A DNA stretch of 64,000 nt from Pedobacter sp. MC2016-14 (GTDB lineage Bacteria; Bacteroidota; Bacteroidia; Sphingobacteriales; Sphingobacteriaceae): positions 620,001 through 684,000 of the forward strand of contig NZ_JAJMPA010000002.1 of the NCBI RefSeq assembly GCF_020991475.1. The letters are read 5' to 3'. The notes under the pieces were generated by a model, which had not been told where the DNA came from, made no database searches, and worked only from the letters and a program-made list of their open reading frames with translations. Positions within the stretch are counted from its first letter, which is position 1, and each line of letters opens with the position of its first letter. Below, in pieces: positions 12,339 to 20,715 of this stretch. The translations under genes were made by a program, and so were the position numbers.

Positions 12339-13214
12339 ATGACTAAGTTACGATTTGCTATACTTTTATTTAGCTCATTAATGGCTCCCGGCATGCCGGG
12401 AGCCATTGCTCAATCTTCTGATCAAAGTGCCCAGGAGGCTACTGCTTTTTTAAAGGAAGGCTATAAATTGGTTTGGGCAGATGAATTTAACGGAACCGGG
12501 AAGCCTGATCCTGCCTCCTGGAAACATGAAACAGGCTTCGTCCGTAATGAAGAATACCAATGGTACCAAGAAGATAATGCCTGGTGCGAAAATGGGGTAC
12601 TTGTAATCGAAGGCAGAAAAGAGGATAAGCCAAATCCGCTGTATAAAAAAGACAGCAAGCAATGGCGTAACAGTCGTGAAAAAATTGAATATTCTTCTTC
12701 CAGCATCAATACTTCAGGATTGCACAGCTGGCAGTACGGCCGTTTTGTAATGAGGGGCAAAATTGATGTGAGTGCGGGGCTATGGCCTGCATGGTGGACC
12801 TTAGGTGTAAAAGGCGAATGGCCTTCAAATGGCGAGATTGACATGATGGAGTTTTATAAGGGAAAAATCCTGGCGAACATTGCTGTAGGAACTACAAGAC
12901 GTTATAACGCAGAATGGCATGGTAAAACTAAAGCAGTTACCGAATTGGGTGGAAAAGAATGGGCGGCTAAATTTCATGTTTGGCGGATGGACTGGACAGA
13001 AAAAGACATTTCGTTGTTTGTGGATGACGAGCTCATGATTACGGTGCCTATGGATAAACTGTATAATAAAGATGGCAGTGGCACACATCCATTTAAGCAA
13101 CCGCATTACATGTTACTTGACCTGGCCATGGGTGGATTGAATGGAGGCGAACTTGAAGATACCAAATTCCCTAACCGTTTTGAAGTTGACTACGTACGTG
13201 TTTATCAAAAATAA
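12339..13214 (+). CDS. GH16-family secreted endo-beta-glycanase
   Basis: Family 16 glycoside hydrolase of 291 aa, an endo-acting retaining beta-glycanase. The catalytic motif is GEIDMMEF, with Glu166 nucleophile, Asp168 and Glu171 acid/base (the ExDxxE form). Other fold landmarks are YKLVWADEFNGTG at the start and FEVDYVRVYQK at the end. The signal peptide ends at AIAQ, and a perfect 28-bp palindrome lies within its codons. Family members act on laminarin, agar, porphyran or beta-1,3-galactan. Given the GH2, GH97 and GH127 neighbours, an endo-beta-galactanase acting on arabinogalactan is plausible but not proven. It ends 1 nt before the GH97 start. Confidence 0.88.
   Translation: MTKLRFAILLFSSLMAPGMPGAIAQSSDQSAQEATAFLKEGYKLVWADEFNGTGKPDPASWKHETGFVRNEEYQWYQEDNAWCENGVLVIEGRKEDKPNPLYKKDSKQWRNSREKIEYSSSSINTSGLHSWQYGRFVMRGKIDVSAGLWPAWWTLGVKGEWPSNGEIDMMEFYKGKILANIAVGTTRRYNAEWHGKTKAVTELGGKEWAAKFHVWRMDWTEKDISLFVDDELMITVPMDKLYNKDGSGTHPFKQPHYMLLDLAMGGLNGGELEDTKFPNRFEVDYVRVYQK
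12380..12407. repeat. Perfect 28-bp GC-rich palindrome inside the GH16 signal-peptide codons
   Basis: The two 14-nt halves are exact reverse complements with no loop base; the left half is AATGGCTCCCGGCA. The core is GC-rich in an AT-rich neighbourhood. It encodes MAPGMPGAI between the hydrophobic core and the AIAQ cleavage site, so it adds an unusual Pro/Gly stretch to the signal peptide. In mRNA it would form a very stable hairpin about 40 nt after the start codon. Confidence 0.9.
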
Positions 13215-13215
13215 T

Positions 13216-15156
13216 ATGAGTAGAGGTTATATTATACTAGTTCTTTTTTTAATGTCCTTCGGACCGGCCTTTTCGCAAAAGAAGGCTTTGTCCGTATCAA
13301 GTCCAGATGAAAGTCTTCAGGTATCTGTGTTTACAGATGAAAAGGGGCAGCCACAGTATCAAATTAGCAGACAAGGTACATCGGTTATCAATGCTTCGCC
13401 CCTGGGATTGATCCTGAATGATGTAAACTTCAGCCAGAAGCTCAATTTTGTAGCTGCATCAGAAATCCGTAAAATAAAGGATGACTACCAGATGGTCTAT
13501 GCAAAGCGCAGGAAGATGAGCTACCAGGCCAATCAAAAAATATTTCGTTACACTTCAGCTGATGGAGAATTGATCAGTATCGTTTTTCAGGTTTCTAATG
13601 ATGCGGTTGCTTTCAACTATCAGTTTACAGGTAAATCAACTGCCCTCAGGCAAGTGCTGAGCGAACAGACTGCATTTAATTTTCCGGCCGGGACTAAGAC
13701 CTGGCTGCAGCCCATGCAGGTTTCCAAATCTGGTTGGGAATCCAGTAACCCTGCTTATGAAGAGCATTACAATCCCGACATCCCCATAGAAGATATTGCC
13801 GAAAATAAAACAGGTTGGGTATATCCCGCATTGTTTAAAAGTAACAATGTCTGGGTATTGATTACAGAAGCAGGTTTAGACAGCAATTATTGCGCTACGC
13901 GTTTGTTGTCTACCAGTAAGAAAGGCAATTTTACCATCGGCTTCCCCGACCCGCGTGAAGTGATTACGGGTAAAAGTCTGTTACCACAATCTAAACTTCC
14001 ATTTTCCAGTCCCTGGCGTGTAATAGCTATAGGCAGCCTGCAAACCGTTGTGAATTCTACGGCAGGCACTGATCTGGCTAAGCCATCACAAATTAAGGAT
14101 GCTTCCTTTATAAAACCAGGGAAATCTTCCTGGAGCTGGATCAACTCTAAAGACGATTTCATTACCTATAATGAACAGCTCAGGTATATTGATCTTGCGG
14201 CTGATATGAGATGGCAGTACTGCCTGATTGATGCCGACTGGGACAGGAAAATCGGATACGATAAAATTCAGCAGCTTTCTGATTATGCTAAGCAAAAAAA
14301 TGTGAGTTTGCTGTTGTGGTACAATTCTGCCGGAGATTGGAATACCGTAAAATATACCCCTAAAAATAAACTGTTAAACCACGAAGACCGGATTAAGGAA
14401 TTTGGCCGTTTAAAGGCCATGGGCATCAAGGGTGTGAAAATAGATTTTTTTGCCGGCGACGGACAGTCGGTAATTAAATATTATATTGACATTTTAAATG
14501 ATGCTGCGGCTTTTGGGCTGGTAGTTAACTTTCATGGTGCAACTTTGCCAAGGGGCTGGGCACGTACCTATCCTCATTTGCTAACCACAGAGGCGGTAAG
14601 AGGTTTTGAGAATGTAACTTTCAGTCAGAAGGAAGCCGATAGGGAAGCGGAAATCTGTACCATGCTGCCTTTTACCAGAAATGTTTTTGATCCGATGGAT
14701 TACACGCCAATGAATTTGTACAAGTTATCCGGTAACATTAAGCGAAAAACCAGTAACGCTTTTGAACTGGCCCTATCGGTACTTTTTCTTTCAGGGATCC
14801 AACATTATGCAGAATCTCCAGAGGGCATGTCGCATGTAGCAGAACCTGTGAAAAATATCCTTCGGGACTTGCCTTCCAGCTGGGACGAGCAGAAATTTCT
14901 GGATGGTTATCCCGGCAAGTATGTGGTCATTGCCAGAAGATCAGGCAAAAAATGGTACATAGCAGGGATCAATTCGCAATCTTCTGCGCAAAAAATCACG
15001 CTTAACCTCACCGCTTTAGGTCAAAACAAAGCAAAATTGATTCGGGAAGGAAAAGATGCATTTTCTTTTGACGATACAGATCTTGACATTAAGCAGGCAG
15101 GGCAGAAGGATCTGGAAATAAAGCCTTCCGGAGGCTTTTTAATGGTACTGGAATAA
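13216..15156 (+). CDS. GH97 glycosidase, predicted retaining alpha-galactosidase type
   Basis: Family 97 glycoside hydrolase of 646 aa with signal peptide MSRGYIILVLFLMSFGPAFS. The ATG at 13216 follows the GH16 stop by 1 nt; an in-frame start at 13141 lies inside GH16. The N-terminal beta-sandwich (about 25-290) is followed by a TIM barrel. In this family the inverting SusB-type alpha-glucosidases use two Glu bases, whereas retaining alpha-galactosidases have an Asp nucleophile in a KIDFF context. That Asp is present here at residue 410 (GVKIDFFAGDG), and Glu459 in LLTTEAVRGFE is the likely acid/base. Activity on alpha-galactosides, or on related beta-L-arabinopyranosides, is therefore preferred over alpha-glucosides. 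Confidence 0.9.
   Translation: MSRGYIILVLFLMSFGPAFSQKKALSVSSPDESLQVSVFTDEKGQPQYQISRQGTSVINASPLGLILNDVNFSQKLNFVAASEIRKIKDDYQMVYAKRRKMSYQANQKIFRYTSADGELISIVFQVSNDAVAFNYQFTGKSTALRQVLSEQTAFNFPAGTKTWLQPMQVSKSGWESSNPAYEEHYNPDIPIEDIAENKTGWVYPALFKSNNVWVLITEAGLDSNYCATRLLSTSKKGNFTIGFPDPREVITGKSLLPQSKLPFSSPWRVIAIGSLQTVVNSTAGTDLAKPSQIKDASFIKPGKSSWSWINSKDDFITYNEQLRYIDLAADMRWQYCLIDADWDRKIGYDKIQQLSDYAKQKNVSLLLWYNSAGDWNTVKYTPKNKLLNHEDRIKEFGRLKAMGIKGVKIDFFAGDGQSVIKYYIDILNDAAAFGLVVNFHGATLPRGWARTYPHLLTTEAVRGFENVTFSQKEADREAEICTMLPFTRNVFDPMDYTPMNLYKLSGNIKRKTSNAFELALSVLFLSGIQHYAESPEGMSHVAEPVKNILRDLPSSWDEQKFLDGYPGKYVVIARRSGKKWYIAGINSQSSAQKITLNLTALGQNKAKLIREGKDAFSFDDTDLDIKQAGQKDLEIKPSGGFLMVLE
15120..15140 (+). terminator. 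Terminator-like hairpin inside the end of the GH97 gene
   Basis: Stem AAAGCCT (15120-15126) and AGGCTTT (15132-15138) with loop TCCGG and a five-T run, within the last codons of GH97. It could attenuate reading into the lyase and esterase genes. The stem is only 7 bp and the sequence is coding, so it may be coincidence. Confidence 0.4.
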
Positions 15157-15173
15157 TTAATTAAGAAACGCTC

Positions 15174-17054
15174 ATGAAGACCTTCAAAAAAATAATATTA
15201 GCGCTATGTTGTTGTTCTGCTTCGGTGGCTATGGCACAGCGACAAATGGAATACCTGGACCGCGGATTAATTGCCATTAATAACGGCAAAGGCGCCATTG
15301 CTGTAAGCTGGCGCTTATTGGTTACTGATGCGAAAGAAGTGTCATTTAATCTCTATAGAATTAATTCAGGGAAAGTAACAAAGCTGAATAGCTTGCCTTT
15401 AACAATGGCTACTTTTTTTACCGATAGCCTGGCAAACCTGGGAACAGACAATAGCTATTATGTAAAAGCCATAATAGGAGGAAAGGAGCAGGCAAAAAGT
15501 AACACATTTAACATTAAGGCGAATGCGCCGTCTTATCTGTCTATCCCATTACAAACACCAGCAGGTTATGCACCTAATGATGCATCTGTAGCAGATCTGG
15601 ATGGTGATGGCAATTATGAACTTATCCTTCATCAGGCTGGCGTTGCACACGATAACAGTCATGCAGGTAAAACCGATCCGCCTATTTTTCAGGCCTATAA
15701 AATGGATGGTACACTTTTATGGACCATTAATCTTGGTATAAACATACGGGAGGGTGCGCATTATACGCAGTTTATAGCCTACGATCTGGATGGGGACGGA
15801 AAGGCAGAACTGGCCATGAAAACGGCGGATGGTACCAAAGATGCCAAAGGAAAGGTTATTGGTGACCCTGAAAAAGACTGGCGTAATGAGGCAGGATATA
15901 TTTTAGCCGGTCCTGAGTACCTGACTGTTTTTGACGGTCTCAGCGGAGCAGCGCTTTCTACGGTTAAGTATATTCCACCAAGACATCCTGATACCGAAAC
16001 ACCAAGTTCGCAACAACTCAAAAGCTTATGGGGAGATGGTTACGGCAACCGGATGGATCGTTTTTTGGCCGGTGTAGCTTATCTTGACGGTCAGCATCCA
16101 AGTCTCATCATGGCCAGGGGGTATTATACCAGAACTGTATTGGCAGCATGGGATTTTAAAGCTAAGAAATTGCAATCCAGATGGGTGTTTGATAGTGAAG
16201 ACGGAAGGCCCGGAAACAAAGCATACAGTGGACAAGGAAACCATAATTTGAGCATCTCAGATGTAGACCATGATGGGAAGGATGAAATTGTATATGGGGC
16301 CATGGTTATTGATGACAATGGTAAAGGGCTTTACAGTACGGGCCTGGGACATGGAGATGCCTTACATGTATCTGATTTAGACCCTACCAGGCCAGGACTT
16401 GAAATTTTTGATATTCAGGAAAGATTTGATGATGCAGGGGCGCATTTCCGAGATGCGCAGACAGGAGAAATCCTTTGGAAAAAACCTTCGCTCAAATCAG
16501 GTGAAGATGGCGAAGGTCCAGGGCGTGGTTTGGCCTTGAATGTAGATCCGCGTTACCCGGGTTCAGAATGCTGGGTTGCGGGAGCAGGTATCATGGGCAT
16601 GTTTGACAGCAAAGGGAATAAAATAGCGGATGAAACGCCTCCTTGTAATTTTGGCATCTATTGGGATGGTGATTTGCTGAGCGAGCTGTTAAATGGAACC
16701 AACATTTACAAATGGGATTACCTGAATCAAAAAACAGAACCTTTACTCCAGGCTGCTGACTACAACTGCGCCTCCAACAATGGAACTAAATCTGTTCCAG
16801 TGCTGTCGGCCGATTTATTTGGTGATTGGCGGGAGGAGGTCATCTTCAGGAGCAAAGACAATCAGGAACTGCGGATTTTTTCGACCAGCATCCCCACTAA
16901 ACACAGGTTATATACCTTTATGCAAAATCCCCAATACCGGCTAAGCATCGCCTGGCAAAATGTTGGTTATAACCAGCCCCCGCATGTGGATTATTATATT
17001 GACGAAAAGATGGATACGCCGAAGCTGCCGAACCTTAAAATAATTAGAAAATGA
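15174..17054 (+). CDS. PL11 rhamnogalacturonan lyase
   Basis: Secreted polysaccharide lyase of 626 aa that cleaves rhamnogalacturonan I between rhamnose and galacturonic acid by beta-elimination. Features are a signal peptide ending AMAQ (residue 21), an opening YLDRGLIAI segment typical of YesW/YesX-type lyases, and an FN3-like domain up to about residue 120. An eight-bladed propeller follows with repeated calcium-binding DLDGDGNYEL, DLDGDGKAEL and DVDHDGKDEI motifs. WDGDLLSELL and LFGDWREEVIFRS are also strongly characteristic of the family. The length matches full-length PL11. The stop overlaps the next gene by the ATGA tetranucleotide, so lyase and esterase are translationally coupled. 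Confidence 0.93.
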   Translation: MKTFKKIILALCCCSASVAMAQRQMEYLDRGLIAINNGKGAIAVSWRLLVTDAKEVSFNLYRINSGKVTKLNSLPLTMATFFTDSLANLGTDNSYYVKAIIGGKEQAKSNTFNIKANAPSYLSIPLQTPAGYAPNDASVADLDGDGNYELILHQAGVAHDNSHAGKTDPPIFQAYKMDGTLLWTINLGINIREGAHYTQFIAYDLDGDGKAELAMKTADGTKDAKGKVIGDPEKDWRNEAGYILAGPEYLTVFDGLSGAALSTVKYIPPRHPDTETPSSQQLKSLWGDGYGNRMDRFLAGVAYLDGQHPSLIMARGYYTRTVLAAWDFKAKKLQSRWVFDSEDGRPGNKAYSGQGNHNLSISDVDHDGKDEIVYGAMVIDDNGKGLYSTGLGHGDALHVSDLDPTRPGLEIFDIQERFDDAGAHFRDAQTGEILWKKPSLKSGEDGEGPGRGLALNVDPRYPGSECWVAGAGIMGMFDSKGNKIADETPPCNFGIYWDGDLLSELLNGTNIYKWDYLNQKTEPLLQAADYNCASNNGTKSVPVLSADLFGDWREEVIFRSKDNQELRIFSTSIPTKHRLYTFMQNPQYRLSIAWQNVGYNQPPHVDYYIDEKMDTPKLPNLKIIRK

Positions 17055-17821
17055 ACTTTTTAAAGATTACGTTGACCGCTGCATGTGTCATCTTCTACGC
17101 AGCACAAAAACCTAAACCTGTATTATATATTATTGGTGATTCTACCGTTAAAAATGGTACCGGAAATGACCTGAAAAGCTTATGGGGCTGGGGTAGTTTG
17201 TTGAGTATTCACTTTGATACCACTAAAATCACACTAGAAAATCATGCCATTGGCGGCAGGAGCAGCAGAACCTTTATCAATGAGGGAAGATGGGATAAAA
17301 TTGTAGCGAAGTTGAAAGCAGGGGATTATGTGATCCTTCAATTTGGGCATAACGATTCCGGACCCTTAGCCGATTCTGCACGTGCCCGGGGATCTTTAAA
17401 AGGCATAGGCCTGGAAAGTTCCGTGGTTTATAATCCCAAGCTAAAAATGCAGGAAGAGGTATTTACCTACGGTGGATACCTTCGCAGGTATGTAAAGGAA
17501 GCAAAGGAAAAAGGGGCGATCCCGATCATTTGCTCTCCTGTACCACGCAATGTATGGAAAAACGGAGTTGTTGGCAGTACTGACTACCAGATTTGGGCCA
17601 AGCAAATTGCAACTGAAACCAATAGTATCTACCTTCCATTGAACGAAATAATCAGCGCGGTTTACCAAAAGCAGGGTGAAGAAAAAACCAGGTTGTATTT
17701 TCCCGTAGATCATACGCATACCAATAAGGAGGGTGCTGCTTTTAATGCGGAAATGGTGGCAAGCGGTATAAAAAATATCAGCTCAGCTAAACTTAGGGAC
17801 TATCTTGTAAAGGGTTTATAA
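17051..17821 (+). CDS. CE12-like SGNH rhamnogalacturonan acetylesterase
   Basis: SGNH/GDSL-fold esterase of 256 aa, expected to remove acetyl groups from galacturonic acid in rhamnogalacturonan so that the lyase can act. The four SGNH blocks are present: GDST with the nucleophile Ser near residue 33, GGRSSRTF with the oxyanion Gly, FGHND with Asn, and DHTH with the catalytic Asp/His pair near 230. The N-terminus is a short hydrophobic signal sequence. Its ATG overlaps the PL11 stop by 4 nt, a pairing often seen in rhamnogalacturonan loci. aminopeptidase P starts 39 nt later. Confidence 0.9.
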   Translation: MNFLKITLTAACVIFYAAQKPKPVLYIIGDSTVKNGTGNDLKSLWGWGSLLSIHFDTTKITLENHAIGGRSSRTFINEGRWDKIVAKLKAGDYVILQFGHNDSGPLADSARARGSLKGIGLESSVVYNPKLKMQEEVFTYGGYLRRYVKEAKEKGAIPIICSPVPRNVWKNGVVGSTDYQIWAKQIATETNSIYLPLNEIISAVYQKQGEEKTRLYFPVDHTHTNKEGAAFNAEMVASGIKNISSAKLRDYLVKGL

Positions 17822-17860
17822 ATTACAACACCTATTTTAGCCTAAATTAATCCATTAAAT

Positions 17861-19252
17861 ATGTTCCAGCAAATCGAATACATCAACAGGCGTGCAGCAA
17901 TTTCCAGGCAAATTAATTCGGGGATTTTACTCTTTATAGGTAATGCAGAAAGTCCGATGAATTTTTTGCACAATACCTATCATTTTAGACAGGACAGTAC
18001 TTTTCTATATTACTTCGGGATCCAGGAGCCTGACCTTGCCGCAGTAATTGATGCGGAGACTGGGCAGGTGATTGTTTTTGGAGACGAAATGAGTATTGAT
18101 GACATTGTATGGATGGGCAGGCAAACTACCCTGGCTGAAAAAGCCGCTACTTCTGGCGTTACAGAAGTACTGCCTAAGTCGGCACTTAAACAGTATCTTG
18201 AAAAGGCGCAAAATCAGAGCAGGGATATTCATTTTCTACCTCCCTACCGTGGCGAAAATGTGATTAGGCTAGCTGATGTTCTGGAAATACCTGTAACACA
18301 AGTTAAAGAAAATAGCTCTGTTTCTTTTATAAAAGCAGTAGTTGCCCAACGCGCTGTGAAGTCAGACTTAGAACTTGTAGAAATTAACAAAGCAGCCTCT
18401 ATTTCTGCAGACATGCATTTAATGGCCATTCAAATGGCAAGGCCCGGTATGAAGGAAAGTGAAATTGCAGCGGCTATTCATCACATGGCACTTCATCATG
18501 GAGGTAATTTGGCCTATCCTGTAATTTTGACCGTAAACGGGCAAATTCTCCATAACCATTACCATGGAAATACACTTAAAGAGGGAGATCTCGTGCTGAA
18601 TGATTCTGGTGCGGAGACTGCCATGGGCTATGCAGGTGACCTTACCCGTACATTTCCCGCAGGGAGAACATTTAATGCAGCACAAAAAGAAATGTACAAC
18701 ATTGTGCTGAATGCCTATCATAAAGCTGTTGAAGCGCTGCATCCCGGAACCCGATATCTTGATGTACACTTTGCTGCCTGTCTGGAACTTGCAGAGGGAC
18801 TGAAGGATCGTGGACTCATGAAAGGAGATATGAAGGCTGCGGTTGAAAAAGGTGCGCATGCATTGTTCTTTCAATGTGGTACCGGCCATATGATGGGTTT
18901 AGATGTTCATGATATGGAAGACCTTGGTGAGCAATACGTAGGTTATACGGATACTTTATTAAAGAATACTACCCAATTTGGACTTAAATCTCTCCGTTTA
19001 GGCAAAGAACTAGAGCCTGGTTATGTACTTACGGTTGAACCGGGCATTTATTTTATTCCTGAACTTATAGACAGATGGCAGGCAGAAAAGCAGTTTTCTG
19101 AATACATCAACTATGATAAGGTAAATGAGTACCGCGCTTTCGGCGGAATAAGGGTGGAAGATAATTTTGTCATTACGGATGAGGGATCAGATTTGCTGGG
19201 TAAAAAGCTAGCCTTGTCAATTGATGAAATTGAGGCACTGAGAAATTATTAA
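17861..19252 (+). CDS. pepP: Xaa-Pro aminopeptidase (aminopeptidase P, M24B)
   Basis: Cytoplasmic di-metal aminopeptidase of 463 aa that removes an N-terminal residue when the next residue is proline; family members can also accept hydroxyproline. The AMP_N domain (about 1-150) precedes the pita-bread M24 domain. Metal ligands appear in order: NDSGAET and GYAGDLTRTFP (Asp, Asp), GTGHMMGLDVHD (His), TVEPGIYF (Glu) and FGGIRVEDNF (Glu). There is no signal peptide. A housekeeping peptidase inside a glycan locus is unusual, but the spacing (39 nt before, 15 nt after) keeps it in the operon. With the hydroxyproline genes at 32.8-37.6 kb it suggests digestion of proline- or hydroxyproline-rich peptides. 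Confidence 0.93.
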   Translation: MFQQIEYINRRAAISRQINSGILLFIGNAESPMNFLHNTYHFRQDSTFLYYFGIQEPDLAAVIDAETGQVIVFGDEMSIDDIVWMGRQTTLAEKAATSGVTEVLPKSALKQYLEKAQNQSRDIHFLPPYRGENVIRLADVLEIPVTQVKENSSVSFIKAVVAQRAVKSDLELVEINKAASISADMHLMAIQMARPGMKESEIAAAIHHMALHHGGNLAYPVILTVNGQILHNHYHGNTLKEGDLVLNDSGAETAMGYAGDLTRTFPAGRTFNAAQKEMYNIVLNAYHKAVEALHPGTRYLDVHFAACLELAEGLKDRGLMKGDMKAAVEKGAHALFFQCGTGHMMGLDVHDMEDLGEQYVGYTDTLLKNTTQFGLKSLRLGKELEPGYVLTVEPGIYFIPELIDRWQAEKQFSEYINYDKVNEYRAFGGIRVEDNFVITDEGSDLLGKKLALSIDEIEALRNY

Positions 19253-19267
19253 AATTAGTATCGATTT

Positions 19268-20578
19268 ATGCTAAGGCACATCACTGTATTTTTTCTTCTA
19301 GTTGTAGCATTTATTGATTTAAATGCTCAACACAAAGTGAGCATGACTACCATTGCTACCAACGGATGGGCAAATAATTCCGTTAACACGGTAATTTTTC
19401 GAAAAAATTCTTTGACTACTCATGGCGATGTTCAGTATGCTGCTTATTATGATGAAGATCAATTTCTGGTGTTGGCTAAACGTAAATTAGGTGCAAAAAA
19501 ATGGACTGTAGTACGTACTGATTATAAAGGAGATGCTACGGATGCCCATAAATCAATTAGTATAATTGCAGACGGCGATGGGTACCTGCATGTAGCATGG
19601 GGGCAGCATAACAATGCTCTAAATTATGCAGTAGCAATTAGTCCCGGTTCTTTGACACTAAGTAAAAAATCGGCTATGCTTTCTATAAAGGAGGATAAAG
19701 TGAGTTACCCGGAGTTTTACAACCTTAACAATGGAGATGTTTTGTTCCTGTATCGGGATGGGGGCTCAGGCAATGGTAATCTGATGCTAAACAGGTACGA
19801 TGTGCGAAATAAAACCTGGGTACGTGTGCAGGACAATATGATTGATGGGCAGGGTAAGCGTAATGCTTATTGGCAAATGGCATTAGATCAAAAGGGAACT
19901 ATTCATTTGTCTTGGGTATGGAGAGAAAGTCCAGATGTCGCTAGCAATCATGACATGTGTTATGCAAAATCTGCTGACGGCGGTAAGACCTGGCAAAATT
20001 CTTCGGGTACAAATTATACCTTGCCCATCACAGCATTAAATGCTGAGTATGCTTGTAAGATCCCTCAAAAAAGCGAATTGATTAACCAAACTTCTATGTT
20101 TGCTGATGATAAGGGACAGGTTTTTATTGCTTCTTATTGGCGTAATGAAGCTGAGGCCGTTCCTCAGTACCACATTATATTTAAGGATAAAGCTGGTTGG
20201 AAGGTGAAGGATCTTGGCTTTCGCAGTACTTCATTTAGTTTAAGTGGGGGAGGTACTAAACGCATTCCCATTTCCCGTCCGCAGATTATAGCCTGGACTA
20301 AAGGAAAGGATCAAGCCGTAGGGCTTATCTTTCGTGATTCGGAAAGGGGCAACAAAGTTTCACTGGCATTGAATGAAAATATTAAAGGCAATAACTGGAA
20401 GGTATCCGATCTTACAGTTACTGAAGTGGATGATTGGGAACCCAGTTATGACACTGAACTTTGGAAAAAGAAATCGATCTTGAATTTATTCATCCAAAAG
20501 GTAAGCCAGGTAGACGGAGAAGGAAAAGCCAGTGTAGCGGCAAGTGCAGTACAAGTGTTGGAGTGGAAGCCTGAATGA
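19268..20578 (+). CDS. Secreted BNR-type beta-propeller protein, putative polysaccharide lyase or glycosidase
   Basis: Protein of 436 aa with signal peptide ending LNAQ (residue 21). The sequence matches the BNR_4 group of propeller proteins, with HGDVQYAAYYDEDQ, DAHKSISIIADGDGYLHVAWG and SADGGKTWQNSSG blades. Characterised relatives of this fold include ulvan lyases (PL24, PL25) and enzymes acting on terminal rhamnose-glucuronic acid units (GH145/PL42 type). The conserved His in DAHKS and HVAWGQH are candidate catalytic residues, but I cannot assign a family. In a locus for rhamnogalacturonan or arabinogalactan protein, attack on a rhamnosyl-glucuronate cap would fit. It starts 15 nt after pepP, so it appears to be the last large gene of the operon. 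Confidence 0.75.
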   Translation: MLRHITVFFLLVVAFIDLNAQHKVSMTTIATNGWANNSVNTVIFRKNSLTTHGDVQYAAYYDEDQFLVLAKRKLGAKKWTVVRTDYKGDATDAHKSISIIADGDGYLHVAWGQHNNALNYAVAISPGSLTLSKKSAMLSIKEDKVSYPEFYNLNNGDVLFLYRDGGSGNGNLMLNRYDVRNKTWVRVQDNMIDGQGKRNAYWQMALDQKGTIHLSWVWRESPDVASNHDMCYAKSADGGKTWQNSSGTNYTLPITALNAEYACKIPQKSELINQTSMFADDKGQVFIASYWRNEAEAVPQYHIIFKDKAGWKVKDLGFRSTSFSLSGGGTKRIPISRPQIIAWTKGKDQAVGLIFRDSERGNKVSLALNENIKGNNWKVSDLTVTEVDDWEPSYDTELWKKKSILNLFIQKVSQVDGEGKASVAASAVQVLEWKPE

Positions 20579-20700
20579 TTGATATACGGGAAATTCTCAT
20601 TACGCTACTCTTAATATTGGAGATAGTATGTACTGTACGTAATCAAGTATTTGCTAGGTCGTATATATGGGATTATAGGTATATTGATAAGCATGCTTAG
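20575..20700 (+). CDS. Possible 41-aa membrane miniprotein, ATGA-coupled to the BNR gene
   Basis: A 42-codon frame begins with an ATG that overlaps the BNR stop codon in the ATGA arrangement. It starts MIDIREILITLLLILEIVC, a good single transmembrane helix, followed by a short hydrophilic tail (VRNQVFARSYIWDYRYIDKHA). I recognise no family. It may be a true small coupled protein, or the start of a decayed larger gene. The exact overlap and the hydrophobic composition argue against pure chance, but support is limited. Confidence 0.35.
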   Translation: MIDIREILITLLLILEIVCTVRNQVFARSYIWDYRYIDKHA

Positions 20701-20715
20701 AACAAAATAAAACCA

